From: CAZAPG01 sp964486935
GTDB lineage: Bacteria; Chloroflexota; Anaerolineae; 4572-78; J111
NCBI GenBank assembly: GCA_964486935.1
Contig: CAZAPG010000002.1
Coordinates: forward strand, 186,001 to 250,000
Direction of reading: 5' to 3'
DNA length: 64,000 bases
Shown: positions 48,864 through 56,332 of the stretch, piece by piece
How the letters are laid out: each line of letters starts with the position of its first letter
How positions within the stretch are numbered: the first letter of the stretch is position 1
Notes under the pieces: generated by a model
What the model was told of the DNA's origin: nothing
Database searches by the model: none
The model's input: the letters and a program-made list of their open reading frames with translations, nothing else
Made by a program: the position numbers and the translations under genes

Positions 48864-51469
48864 CCAGACATCGAGTGGCCCTGTTACTGATAATTCTATC
48901 GGCCTTTTTTGTGCGGGTGTGGCAACTACCCTATTTGCCGCCCGGCCTGTGGTACGATGAAGCCTACAACGCCCTTGACGCCATTTGGATGCTAGAAACG
49001 GGCCGGTACCAGCCCTTTGTGGTGGGCAACAACGGCCGAGAGGCGCTGCTACACTGGCTGTTGTCGCTTTCAATTTGGGGGCTGGGCAACAGTATGTTTG
49101 CCGCGCGGCTGGTGGGCAGCCTGGCCGGCGTGCTGACCATCCCGGTGGTGTACCGATTTGCGCTGGCGCTGTCGAAGCCGTTGGTAGACAGCCGCAGCCG
49201 CCGCTGGTTTGCCCTGGCTGCCGCCGGCTGGGTGGCGGTCTCGTGGTGGCATCTGCTCAACAGCCGGGTCGGTTTCAGGCCGGTGCTGTTGCCCCTGCTG
49301 TTGATGGTCAGCCTCTACTTTTTTTGGCGGGGCTGGGAGGGTGTCAGGGAAGCAGGGGAGCGGAGGAGCAGGGGAGCGAAGGAGCAGAGGAGCGGAGGGC
49401 TTAAAGAGCATCTTGAAACCCGAAACCTGAATTTCGCTCTGGCCGGATTATTTTTGGGGCTGCTTCAGTACACCTATCTGCCGGCGCGATTGGCTCCGCT
49501 CATTTTTGGGAGCCTCGCCTTGCTGCTGACACTTTCAACACTACGCACCACGCACTACGCGCCACGTTGGGCGCTTATCAAAAAACTTTGGTTAGGTCTA
49601 ATGGTTACGGCAGTTATGGCCCTGCTAATCTTTCTCCCGCTGGGTCTCTTTTATTTCAATAATCCGCAGGCTTTTTCATCCCGCACCGAGGATGTTGTCT
49701 TTGTGCCTGATACTCCCCGTGAAATCGCTGTCCACGCCTTGCAGAGCCTCAGCTTCTTTTTGGGCGCGGGCCACGAGCTGTATCGCCATCATCTGCCGGG
49801 CCGGGCGATGCTGGGCTGGCTGGAGATTCCATTTTTTTGGCTGGGGCTAATCTGGCTGTTGCGACCGGCCCGCCTGCGCCGCGCCGAAACGCAGCTTATT
49901 CTGTTGGGGCTGGCAATTATGTGGCTGCCGGCGCTGCTGGCCTCGCCGCCGGTTCACTCCCTGCGGCCCATCGGCCAGTTGCCATTTTATTATTTTATCG
50001 TTACCGTTGGCCTGTATCAATTTACCCTTTTTACGCAACACGCAATACGCAATACGCGCTTCATTTTCCCCTTCGCCCTCACGTTTTTCATCAGCCTTAA
50101 CGGACTCATTAATACGGTTGACTATTTCTGGCGCTGGGCCAACCACCCCGAAGTTTACAAAGAGTTCAACGGCCCGCTGGTCGATTTAACCCGCGATTTG
50201 ATGACCTTGACCCGCAGCCAGGATGTCATCATTCCCTTTCACGTGTACGCGCATCCGGTGACGCGCTTTCTGCTGTGGAACAATTTTGCCGAAGTGACGG
50301 GTCAACCCGCCATGCAGCGCCCCACCACCATGTTAATTGTGCCCGACAAATTTCAGTTGCTGTATGTCGGCAATATCCCTTACTCTCCGGCGCTGGCGCT
50401 GCTGACCCGCAACCAGGCCGGTCAGGGGCAGATTTACGTTTCTCGCCCGCCGCGTAGCCATGAGCAGGAATCGCTGGATAAATTACTGGCGGCAACTCGC
50501 CCCCAACTCACACCCTGGCAGGATAAACTGGGGCGAGAAATTGCCTACTTTGCCCCGGTTACTAATCATCATTTGCCACTTACCGCTTTGTTCAACTCCA
50601 CGCCTCTGCGCGCTATCCACCTGAACTGGGCCAATCTGGTTGAGTTGACCGGCTACGATGTGACGCCTCAACTGGCGATGCCGGGCCGGCCCATCACCCT
50701 CAATTTTTACTGGCGCAGCCTGACCGATTTTACCTTTGACGACAACCTCTTTTTGCAACTGGTCGATGGCGCAGGCAATCCGGTTAACCAGTTGGAGGAG
50801 GACGGCTTTCGGGAGGATATGTACCGCTGGCGGCCCAACGGTATTTTGCCCACCCAGCACACGCTCTGGCTGGGGCCAGACTCGCCGCCCGGCCCCTATC
50901 TGGTGCGGGTGGGGTTTTTTGACCCGAATACCGGCCAGCGTTTGCCGTTGCAAGCAGGCGAATGTGCCAATAGCGCTTGTCCAAATAGCGAATTTGAGGC
51001 GGACCAAACGCACCTGGGCCTCTTTTACGTGACCAAAGACGGCACAGACCCGCGTATTCCGGCAGCGCCTCTCTCGGCCACCTTTGGCAATGCTATCCAA
51101 CTCCTTGGCGTCACGCTACCGGCAATTACTAATAACCAATTGCTAATCTCTAATCTCCCTGTAACTTTCCACTGGCAAGCGCTCCGCCCCACCGACCGGC
51201 CCTATACCGTATTTCTGCAACTACTCAACCAGCAGGGTGACGTTGTCGGCGGGTGGGACAGCCAACCTTTTGGCGGACTCTACCCCACCAACTACTGGTC
51301 GCCCGGCGAGGTGATTGCCGATACATTCGAGCTGCCCCTGCCCCAAGGCGGACTCTCGCCCGGCCACTACCGGCTGATTACCGGCTTTTATGATTTTGAA
51401 ACCGGCCAGCGTTTAATTGTTGAAGGAGGCGGGGATTTTGCCGAGTTGGCCGAATTTGAAGTGGAATGA
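48860..51469 (+). CDS. GT-C membrane glycosyltransferase-like protein with two beta-sandwich modules
   Basis: 869 residues, GTG start in a GTGA overlap. The N-terminus is GT39/ArnT-like: LLIILSAFFVRVWQLPYLPP, then LWYDEAYNALDAIWMLE with the catalytic-type Asp-Glu pair, and NGREALLHWLLSLSI. About eleven helices reach residue 430. The outer part has two modules (DDNLFLQLVDGAGNPVNQLE and RPYTVFLQLLNQQGDVVGGW, each with its TGQRL turn). It ends the three-gene plus-strand block, and a hairpin lies 42 bp later. This copy is more standard in its GT39 region than its two neighbours, and so is the best candidate for an active transferase. Confidence 0.75.
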   Translation: MTRHRVALLLIILSAFFVRVWQLPYLPPGLWYDEAYNALDAIWMLETGRYQPFVVGNNGREALLHWLLSLSIWGLGNSMFAARLVGSLAGVLTIPVVYRFALALSKPLVDSRSRRWFALAAAGWVAVSWWHLLNSRVGFRPVLLPLLLMVSLYFFWRGWEGVREAGERRSRGAKEQRSGGLKEHLETRNLNFALAGLFLGLLQYTYLPARLAPLIFGSLALLLTLSTLRTTHYAPRWALIKKLWLGLMVTAVMALLIFLPLGLFYFNNPQAFSSRTEDVVFVPDTPREIAVHALQSLSFFLGAGHELYRHHLPGRAMLGWLEIPFFWLGLIWLLRPARLRRAETQLILLGLAIMWLPALLASPPVHSLRPIGQLPFYYFIVTVGLYQFTLFTQHAIRNTRFIFPFALTFFISLNGLINTVDYFWRWANHPEVYKEFNGPLVDLTRDLMTLTRSQDVIIPFHVYAHPVTRFLLWNNFAEVTGQPAMQRPTTMLIVPDKFQLLYVGNIPYSPALALLTRNQAGQGQIYVSRPPRSHEQESLDKLLAATRPQLTPWQDKLGREIAYFAPVTNHHLPLTALFNSTPLRAIHLNWANLVELTGYDVTPQLAMPGRPITLNFYWRSLTDFTFDDNLFLQLVDGAGNPVNQLEEDGFREDMYRWRPNGILPTQHTLWLGPDSPPGPYLVRVGFFDPNTGQRLPLQAGECANSACPNSEFEADQTHLGLFYVTKDGTDPRIPAAPLSATFGNAIQLLGVTLPAITNNQLLISNLPVTFHWQALRPTDRPYTVFLQLLNQQGDVVGGWDSQPFGGLYPTNYWSPGEVIADTFELPLPQGGLSPGHYRLITGFYDFETGQRLIVEGGGDFAELAEFEVE
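49355..49394. repeat. Octanucleotide tandem array, 5 units
   Basis: GGGGAGCG GAGGAGCA GGGGAGCG AAGGAGCA GAGGAGCG. Here the period is 8, not 7. It encodes the charged loop AGERRSRGAKEQRSGG. Confidence 0.85.
49539..49566. repeat. Heptanucleotide array, 4 units
   Basis: CACTACG CACCACG CACTACG CGCCACG, encoding LRTTHYAPRW in frame. Confidence 0.8.
50033..50060. repeat. Heptanucleotide array, 4 units
   Basis: ACGCAAC ACGCAAT ACGCAAT ACGCGCT, encoding TQHAIRNTRF between helices. Confidence 0.8.
51124..51158. repeat. Heptanucleotide array, 5 units
   Basis: AATTACT AATAACC AATTGCT AATCTCT AATCTCC, encoding ITNNQLLISNL in the last module of the gene. Confidence 0.8.
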
Positions 51470-51510
51470 AAAATGCCCGCCGTTTTTATACAACGATGGG
51501 CAAATAAAAA

Positions 51511-51542
51511 CCGGAGTCAAAAAATATTTTCTTTGACTCCGG
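51511..51542 (+). terminator. Hairpin after the GT-C gene block
   Basis: Exact 11-bp arms ccggagtcaaa (51511-51521) and tttgactccgg (51532-51542). No long T-tract follows on the plus strand. The remainder of 51470-51678 holds a loose inverted pair (gggtgtg at about 51559 and cacaccc at about 51656) and no gene. Confidence 0.55.
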
Positions 51543-51678
51543 CAATTCTATTTTCAAAGGGTGTGTTTCATCTCAGTTGGAGAGGGGAGAGTTGGGAGAG
51601 CCTTCCTTCGGTCGCCCCAAGCCCCTCGGCCTGCGGCGCTTTCAACTCATTCAAAGCACACCCGTTTTCAAAGGTGGG

Positions 51679-53496
51679 TTACACAACCGCCACCCGTTCA
51701 AACGCCCGGTCGATTTCCTGCTGGGCGGCTTGATGGAACTGCTTGGTGTACAGCGAGTAGTAGTGCCCTCGCTGCCGAATCAACTCCTCGTGGGTGCCTG
51801 CTTCAATCACCCGGCCCGCCTCAATCACCAAAATGCGGTCGGCCTTTTTGATAGTAGACAGCCGGTGGGCAATGATAAAGCTGGTTCGACCGGCCATTAA
51901 ACTTTCCATCCCCTGCTGAATCAGCGCCTCGGTCAGCGTGTCAACCGAGCTGGTGGCCTCGTCCATTACAAAAATTTCGGGGTTGGCCAGCACGGCCCGG
52001 GCCAGGCTGATGAGCTGCTTTTGCCCGGTTGAGAGCAGGCCGCCGCCCTCGCCCACCTCTTCATCGTACCCCTTGGGCATTTCAACAATAAATTCGTGGG
52101 CGTGGGCCAGTTTGGCCGCATGTTCAATTTCCTCGTCGGTGGCATCCAGCCGGCCATAGCGAATGTTCTGGCGGATAGAGCCGGAAAACAGATGCGGCGT
52201 TTGCAGCACCACCCCAATGCGAGATTGAATGCCTTGCAGGGTAAAGCCGGTGTAGTCCATCCCGCCGATGAGAATTTTGCCGGCCTTTGGCTCGTAAAAG
52301 CGGCAAATCAGGTTGACAATGGTCGACTTGCCGCCGCCGGTTGGCCCCACCAGGGCAATGGTTTCGCCCTGTTTGACGCGCAGGTTGAAATCGGTCAGCA
52401 CCGGCTTTTCCTTTTCATAATAAAAGTCGACATGCTGAAACTCGATATCGCCCTTGATGCTGCCGGGGTCGATGGCCTCGGACCGGTCGACAATCTCCGG
52501 GTCGGCGTCAATCAGCGAGAAAACCCGTTCGGCCGAGGCTACCGAGTTCTGCATCTCGGCGTACACTCTGGCCAACTCCTGAATGGGAAAGAGCATGAAA
52601 GTAAGGTACGACATAAAGGCTTGCAAGCTGCCAACGGTCATCGTGCCCACCTGAATTTGCCAGCCGCCATACCAGATGATGCCCCCCAGCGCCACCGCCC
52701 CAATTAACTGCACAATTGGCAAAAACAGGGCCGACAACCAGGCCGCCCGGTAAGCGGCCTGATACAGCGCCGTGGCTTTCTCATCAAACTCTTCCAGATT
52801 TTTCTCTTCGCGGGTCAGGGCTTTGACCACGCGCACGCCGGTGATGTTCTCGTTGTAAACGCCGGTCAGCTTTGAGTTGAGCTTGCGGGCGCGCCGAAAC
52901 TCAACCAGAATTTTGCGCTTAAACAGCGAGGCCACAATAACAATGGTGGGCATCACAAACAACATCAACAGGGCCAGTTTCCAGTTGATGAAGAACATGA
53001 AAATGAGCGCGGTAAACAGATTCAACAACCCCCAGGTAGTATCAATCATACCCCAGGTAATCAGTTCCGAGATACGACTGGAGTCTGATGTTACCCGCGA
53101 CATAATCCAGCCCACCGGCGTTTTGCTGTAGTAAGAAAGTGACAGAGCTTGCAGGTGATTGAATGTTTTGCGGCGCAAATCGTACCGGATGCGCTCGCCC
53201 AGAATGCCGGCCAAAAAGATGAAGCCAAACACCGACGCCGCCTGCACCAAAATCAGGCTGCCGTAGATGGTGAAAAGTTGAACCAGCCGCGCCCGGTTGC
53301 CGGGGATGATGCCCTCGTCGATGATGAGTTTGCTGATGTAGGTAAACAACGAGTCCTGAAAAGAGACAATGCCCACGCACAGCAAAAAACCGGCCACCCA
53401 AAGCTTGTATGGTTTGGCCTGTAACGCAATCCGTTTCAGGGTTTGGCCGTTGAATTGGGTGGTAAATTCTTCTTCTTCAAAATAATTTTCGGTCAT
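51679..53496 (-). CDS. ABC exporter half-transporter with intact ATPase site (pairs with the next gene)
   Basis: 605 residues; the ATG at 53496 is chosen for GGAG 6 nt before it. The membrane domain with six helices spans about 30-330 and carries TREEKNLEEFDEK. The nucleotide-binding domain has Walker A GPTGGGKST (about 384-392), Q-loop VVLQTPHLFSGSIRQNI, signature LSTGQKQ in place of LSGGQ, Walker B IFVMDEATSSVD with catalytic Glu about 513, and HRLST. This is the half with the normal Glu but a changed signature. With the upstream gene it forms a heterodimeric exporter of the BmrCD/TM287-288 type. Substrate (drug, lipid or polysaccharide precursor) unknown. Confidence 0.9.
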   Translation of the reverse strand: MTENYFEEEEFTTQFNGQTLKRIALQAKPYKLWVAGFLLCVGIVSFQDSLFTYISKLIIDEGIIPGNRARLVQLFTIYGSLILVQAASVFGFIFLAGILGERIRYDLRRKTFNHLQALSLSYYSKTPVGWIMSRVTSDSSRISELITWGMIDTTWGLLNLFTALIFMFFINWKLALLMLFVMPTIVIVASLFKRKILVEFRRARKLNSKLTGVYNENITGVRVVKALTREEKNLEEFDEKATALYQAAYRAAWLSALFLPIVQLIGAVALGGIIWYGGWQIQVGTMTVGSLQAFMSYLTFMLFPIQELARVYAEMQNSVASAERVFSLIDADPEIVDRSEAIDPGSIKGDIEFQHVDFYYEKEKPVLTDFNLRVKQGETIALVGPTGGGKSTIVNLICRFYEPKAGKILIGGMDYTGFTLQGIQSRIGVVLQTPHLFSGSIRQNIRYGRLDATDEEIEHAAKLAHAHEFIVEMPKGYDEEVGEGGGLLSTGQKQLISLARAVLANPEIFVMDEATSSVDTLTEALIQQGMESLMAGRTSFIIAHRLSTIKKADRILVIEAGRVIEAGTHEELIRQRGHYYSLYTKQFHQAAQQEIDRAFERVAVV

Positions 53497-53520
53497 GGTA
53501 AGCTCCAAAAATGGAATTTT

Positions 53521-55356
53521 TTACGCTCTGATCGGCCCTGAAGATGGCTGTTTCGCCTTGCCGTTGGCCTCTACAACATCATCTTCTACTCTGGCCTGCA
53601 AATTGTAAATCTGGCGATAAATGCCCTCGCGCCCCAGCAACTCGCGGTGCGTGCCCTGCTGAATGATGCGGCCTTTATCCAGCACCAGAATTTTATCGGC
53701 CTTCATAACGGTTTGAATCCGGTGGGCAATGATAAAGGTAGTGCGATGCTGGCGCAGCCGCTCCAGCGCGGCGTGAATGTGAGCCTCGGTCTCTGTATCA
53801 ACCGCCGAAACCGCGTCATCAAAAATGAGAATGCGCGGGTCTTTTAACAGGGTGCGGGCAATGGTAACGCGCTGCTTCTGGCCGCCCGATAAGGTGACGC
53901 CCTTTTCGCCAACAATGGTGTCGTAACCCTCTGGGAAAGACATGATAACATCGTGAATGGCGGCAGCCTGCGCAGCGTTTTCAATTTCCGCATTGGTTAC
54001 TGTCCGGTTGACGCCATAGGCAATGTTCTCGCGGATTGAGCGAGAGAACAGAAACGGCTCTTGCTCAACAATGCCAATATATTGGCGCAGTTCGCGCCTG
54101 GCGTAGTCGCGCAGCTCCCGCCCATCCAGCAAAATGCTGCCGCTGTAGTCGTAAAAACGGGGCAACAGGTTGACCAGGCTGCTTTTGCCGGAACCGGTCG
54201 GCCCCAACAGGGCCACGGTTTGCCCCGGTTCCACCTTGAATGAGATGTGGCGCAGTACCGAGGCGCTGTCATCATAACCAAATGAAACATCACGAAACTC
54301 GATTTGGCCGCGCAAAGGCTGGTTGGGTTTGTAAGTTCCGCTGTCCAACTCTTCGCGTTCCTCGTTCATAATTTCAGTAACGCGGGTGTACGAGACCAGC
54401 CCCATCGAGGTTTGCACAATCAAACGGCCCAGATTTTGCATGGGCCAGATAACCCAGATAACCAGCCCCACCACGGCCAGGTAGGTGCCGATGGTAATCT
54501 CGCCGTTCATGGTCATAATGGCGCCCATAAAGAACACAAACAGCATTTGCGCCCCGGAGATGGTTTCAACGATGGGCCAGTAAAGCGAGTGCATTTTGAC
54601 CAGCCGCCGGCCGCGCCGGTATTGCTCGTAGTTGACCTCTTCAAATTTGTCGATTTCAAATTGCTGCCGGGCAAACGCCTTGACCACCCGCACCCCGCTC
54701 AAATTTTCTTGCAGCGTGGATGATAGATGCCCTTCCTGGTCCTGGTGTGACTCATAAGCGGCGTGTATTTTCTTGAAAAAGAGCATTGAAATGGTCAACA
54801 CCACCGGCATCGAGATAATTGACAGTAGCCCCAATTTAAGGTTGAGCGCCAAAATTGCGGCCAGATTGATGATAAACAGCAGCGCAATGCGGCCTACGCC
54901 AATGGCCTGCTCGGCAAAAAAGCGGCGAATCGTATCCACATCGGAGCTACAGCGCTGCACCAATTCGCCGGTTTGGGTTCGGTCGTGGTAGGCAAAACTC
55001 AGCCGCTGAATATGGTCAAACAGGTAATTGCGTAACCGCAAAATAGCTCCCTCGGCCGAGTGGGCGGCCAGTTTGCCGCTGGCAAAGGTAAATCCACCCT
55101 GCACAATGGCCAGCCCCACAAACCCCAATGCGACGGCGTATAGCGGAACAGACTCCTGATTTTGAACCAGGGTGTTATCAACAAAATATTGCAGTAACAT
55201 ATAGGATACGGTTTTGGCTGCCGTAGCAATGGCCATGCTGGCAATAGCGGCCACATACATAGCCCGGAAGCCCCGCATCAGGCCCCATAACCCCCACAAG
55301 CGATTATTGGAAACTGTTTGCCTTAAATCTAAAGTTTGGGATATATGTTGCATCAT
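53521..55356 (-). CDS. ABC exporter half-transporter with degenerate Walker B (Asp for Glu)
   Basis: 611 residues from the ATG at 55356 (GAGG 5 nt before; a second ATG follows at once). Six membrane helices lead to the ATPase domain: Walker A GPTGSGKSS, Q-loop IVEQEPFLFSRSIRENI, canonical signature VTLSGGQKQR, and Walker B ILIFDDAVSAVD. The Glu that drives hydrolysis is Asp here. The His switch HRIQT remains. It thus supplies the good signature and its partner the good Glu, so the dimer has one full and one weak ATP site. It is 24 bp upstream of the partner gene. Confidence 0.9.
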   Translation of the reverse strand: MMQHISQTLDLRQTVSNNRLWGLWGLMRGFRAMYVAAIASMAIATAAKTVSYMLLQYFVDNTLVQNQESVPLYAVALGFVGLAIVQGGFTFASGKLAAHSAEGAILRLRNYLFDHIQRLSFAYHDRTQTGELVQRCSSDVDTIRRFFAEQAIGVGRIALLFIINLAAILALNLKLGLLSIISMPVVLTISMLFFKKIHAAYESHQDQEGHLSSTLQENLSGVRVVKAFARQQFEIDKFEEVNYEQYRRGRRLVKMHSLYWPIVETISGAQMLFVFFMGAIMTMNGEITIGTYLAVVGLVIWVIWPMQNLGRLIVQTSMGLVSYTRVTEIMNEEREELDSGTYKPNQPLRGQIEFRDVSFGYDDSASVLRHISFKVEPGQTVALLGPTGSGKSSLVNLLPRFYDYSGSILLDGRELRDYARRELRQYIGIVEQEPFLFSRSIRENIAYGVNRTVTNAEIENAAQAAAIHDVIMSFPEGYDTIVGEKGVTLSGGQKQRVTIARTLLKDPRILIFDDAVSAVDTETEAHIHAALERLRQHRTTFIIAHRIQTVMKADKILVLDKGRIIQQGTHRELLGREGIYRQIYNLQARVEDDVVEANGKAKQPSSGPIRA

Positions 55357-55389
55357 GAAAACCTCTAAAATTATCAAAAATGAAATGAG

Positions 55390-55420
55390 GGTGCGTGTTG
55401 TTAAGTGCCCAACACGCACC
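55390..55420 (-). terminator. Stem-loop between the small gene and the exporter genes
   Basis: Perfect 11-bp arms ggtgcgtgttg (55390-55400) and caacacgcacc (55410-55420), with no U-tract. It may be an mRNA stabiliser or a processing site rather than a terminator. Confidence 0.4.
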
Positions 55421-55425
55421 GCGTT

Positions 55426-55644
55426 CTACACCGCATCCGAGGCCGGTCGCTTGTCGAAATTTTCTAATTTTGACCCCCACTTAACCATTTGCTTTCCCAG
55501 CCAGCACACAACTGTGCGATAGTGCGACGCAGCAGGTTTTGGTTGAAGCTCGGCGGCTTGAAGTAGTTGATGTCGTTCTAAATTTTTCAATTGGTCCCGG
55601 TGTTTTTCCCGCATTACCAATAAGCAAGTATCTGGCGTAAACAT
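55426..55644 (-). CDS. Small hypothetical protein, 72 residues
   Basis: Starts MFTPDTCLLVMREKHRDQLK, then helical and basic, with YRTVVCWLGKQMVKWGSKLE near the C-terminus, which could lie at a membrane surface. No known domain is recognised, though I have the impression that short proteins with a WLGxxMVKWG end are common in Chloroflexota. It lies 69 bp ahead of the exporter pair and probably shares their transcript. Confidence 0.55.
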   Translation of the reverse strand: MFTPDTCLLVMREKHRDQLKNLERHQLLQAAELQPKPAASHYRTVVCWLGKQMVKWGSKLENFDKRPASDAV

Positions 55645-55712
55645 GACGGACTCTTTCCTTTTTCATCTAAATCATCTTTACTTGAGTTTAGCGCAAAAAG
55701 AGCGCGCAACCA

Positions 55713-55817
55713 TTAAACAAAAGAGCAGTCTTCCATTGACCTCAGGTTCAGGAAGGTACCCTGTTCTTTTGGGCAGGTTGACCAACACCTATTGATTGAA
55801 TAATTAAAAGTTACCAT
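55713..55817 (-). CDS. Small ORF with a strong ribosome site, 34 residues
   Basis: ATG at 55817, preceded by AAAAGGAGGGGG at good spacing, coding MVTFNYSINRCWSTCPKEQG and a further 14 residues before TAA. It contains three cysteines and no helix or signal. The ribosome site is among the best in the window, which argues for real translation. It sits between the tandem terminators and the 72-residue gene. Confidence 0.4.
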   Translation of the reverse strand: MVTFNYSINRCWSTCPKEQGTFLNLRSMEDCSFV

Positions 55818-55941
55818 ACAAGCCCCCTCCTTTTCGATTTCAAGTTTCTATTTGGCTTACGCCAGGAGTTCCCTAATGAGCATAACCATTTTTTAGGTAT
55901 CACGCTTGAGTTACTCCTGATTTCAGGCTGACAAAACAAAA

Positions 55942-55966
55942 CGCCGCAGATTGCGAGTCTGCGGCG
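55942..55966 (-). terminator. Second of two tandem terminators
   Basis: Minus-strand stem CGCCGCAGA/TCTGCGGCG (9 bp, 7-nt loop) followed by TTTTGTTTTG. Confidence 0.85.
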
Positions 55967-56000
55967 CTGAAACGATTCAAGAAGAGTCGGACAAATAAAA

Positions 56001-56026
56001 AGCCGCAGACAGTAGTGCCTGCGGCT
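56001..56026 (-). terminator. First of two tandem terminators (possible attenuator)
   Basis: Minus-strand stem AGCCGCAG/CTGCGGCT with a 10-nt loop, then TTTTATTTG. The left arm (GCAGGCACTAC, 56012-56022) can instead pair with GTAGTGCGTCTGC at 56061-56073 inside the small ORF upstream, an antiterminator-like alternative. Confidence 0.85.
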
Positions 56027-56047
56027 GGGTGGTTTTAGGTTAAAACG

Positions 56048-56143
56048 TCACCTGGAGTCAGCAGACGCACTACGATTAGGCAAGCGAAAATCTCCGCCGG
56101 AAATGTGGAGATAAGGGGTGAAAGTGGTGGTGATTTGTAGCAT
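56048..56143 (-). CDS. Putative leader peptide, 31 residues
   Basis: ATG at 56143 with AAAGGAG 8 nt before it. The peptide begins MLQITTTFTPYLHISGGDFR and ends in NRSASADSR. It is framed by a good promoter 45 bp upstream and a terminator 22 bp downstream, so the unit promoter-ribosome site-short ORF-terminator is complete. Its 3' half overlaps the possible antiterminator. It is too short to be placed in a family. Either it is a leader peptide that controls read-through into the small genes and exporter, or a stand-alone micropeptide. Confidence 0.5.
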   Translation of the reverse strand: MLQITTTFTPYLHISGGDFRLPNRSASADSR

Positions 56144-56187
56144 TGTCTGCACTCCTTTCGTGAGGTTTACTGCTGAGGTACTTCGCT

Positions 56188-56217
56188 AGAATAGCACAAC
56201 TTTAAGGGAAATGTCAA
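56188..56217 (-). promoter_or_regulatory. Sigma70-type promoter of the leader unit
   Basis: On the minus strand TTGACA (56212-56217) and TATTCT (56188-56193) are separated by 18 bp. Transcription would start near 56181 and enter the 31-residue ORF. Confidence 0.75.
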
Positions 56218-56258
56218 TCCTTTTTCAGTTTTTTTTAAGGTTGACTTATCTTCTCAAA

Positions 56259-56300
56259 AAGTAGGGGTGTTTGTGGGACAAACTTAAGTTTGTCCTACTT
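56259..56300 (-). terminator. Probable terminator of the aldehyde dehydrogenase gene
   Basis: Minus-strand arms AAGTAGG (56294-56300) and CCTACTT (56259-56265), the latter running into five Us. Inside lies the palindrome ggacaaacttaagtttgtcc (56276-56295), so two folds compete. Confidence 0.5.
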
Positions 56301-56332
56301 TACCCCGAATTATGGAGAAGTTACAGGTTGAC

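Noticed and set aside
45384..51158. CRISPR arrays
   Set aside because: The short-period repeats have 7- or 8-bp units with no spacers, and no cas gene is present.
56036..56143. Thr- or branched-chain-amino-acid leader peptide read in the 31-codon ORF
   Set aside because: A first reading gave runs of Ile/Val/Leu codons, but that skipped one C at about 56115. The correct translation has no such run, so an ilv/thr attenuator is not supported; only the general architecture is kept.
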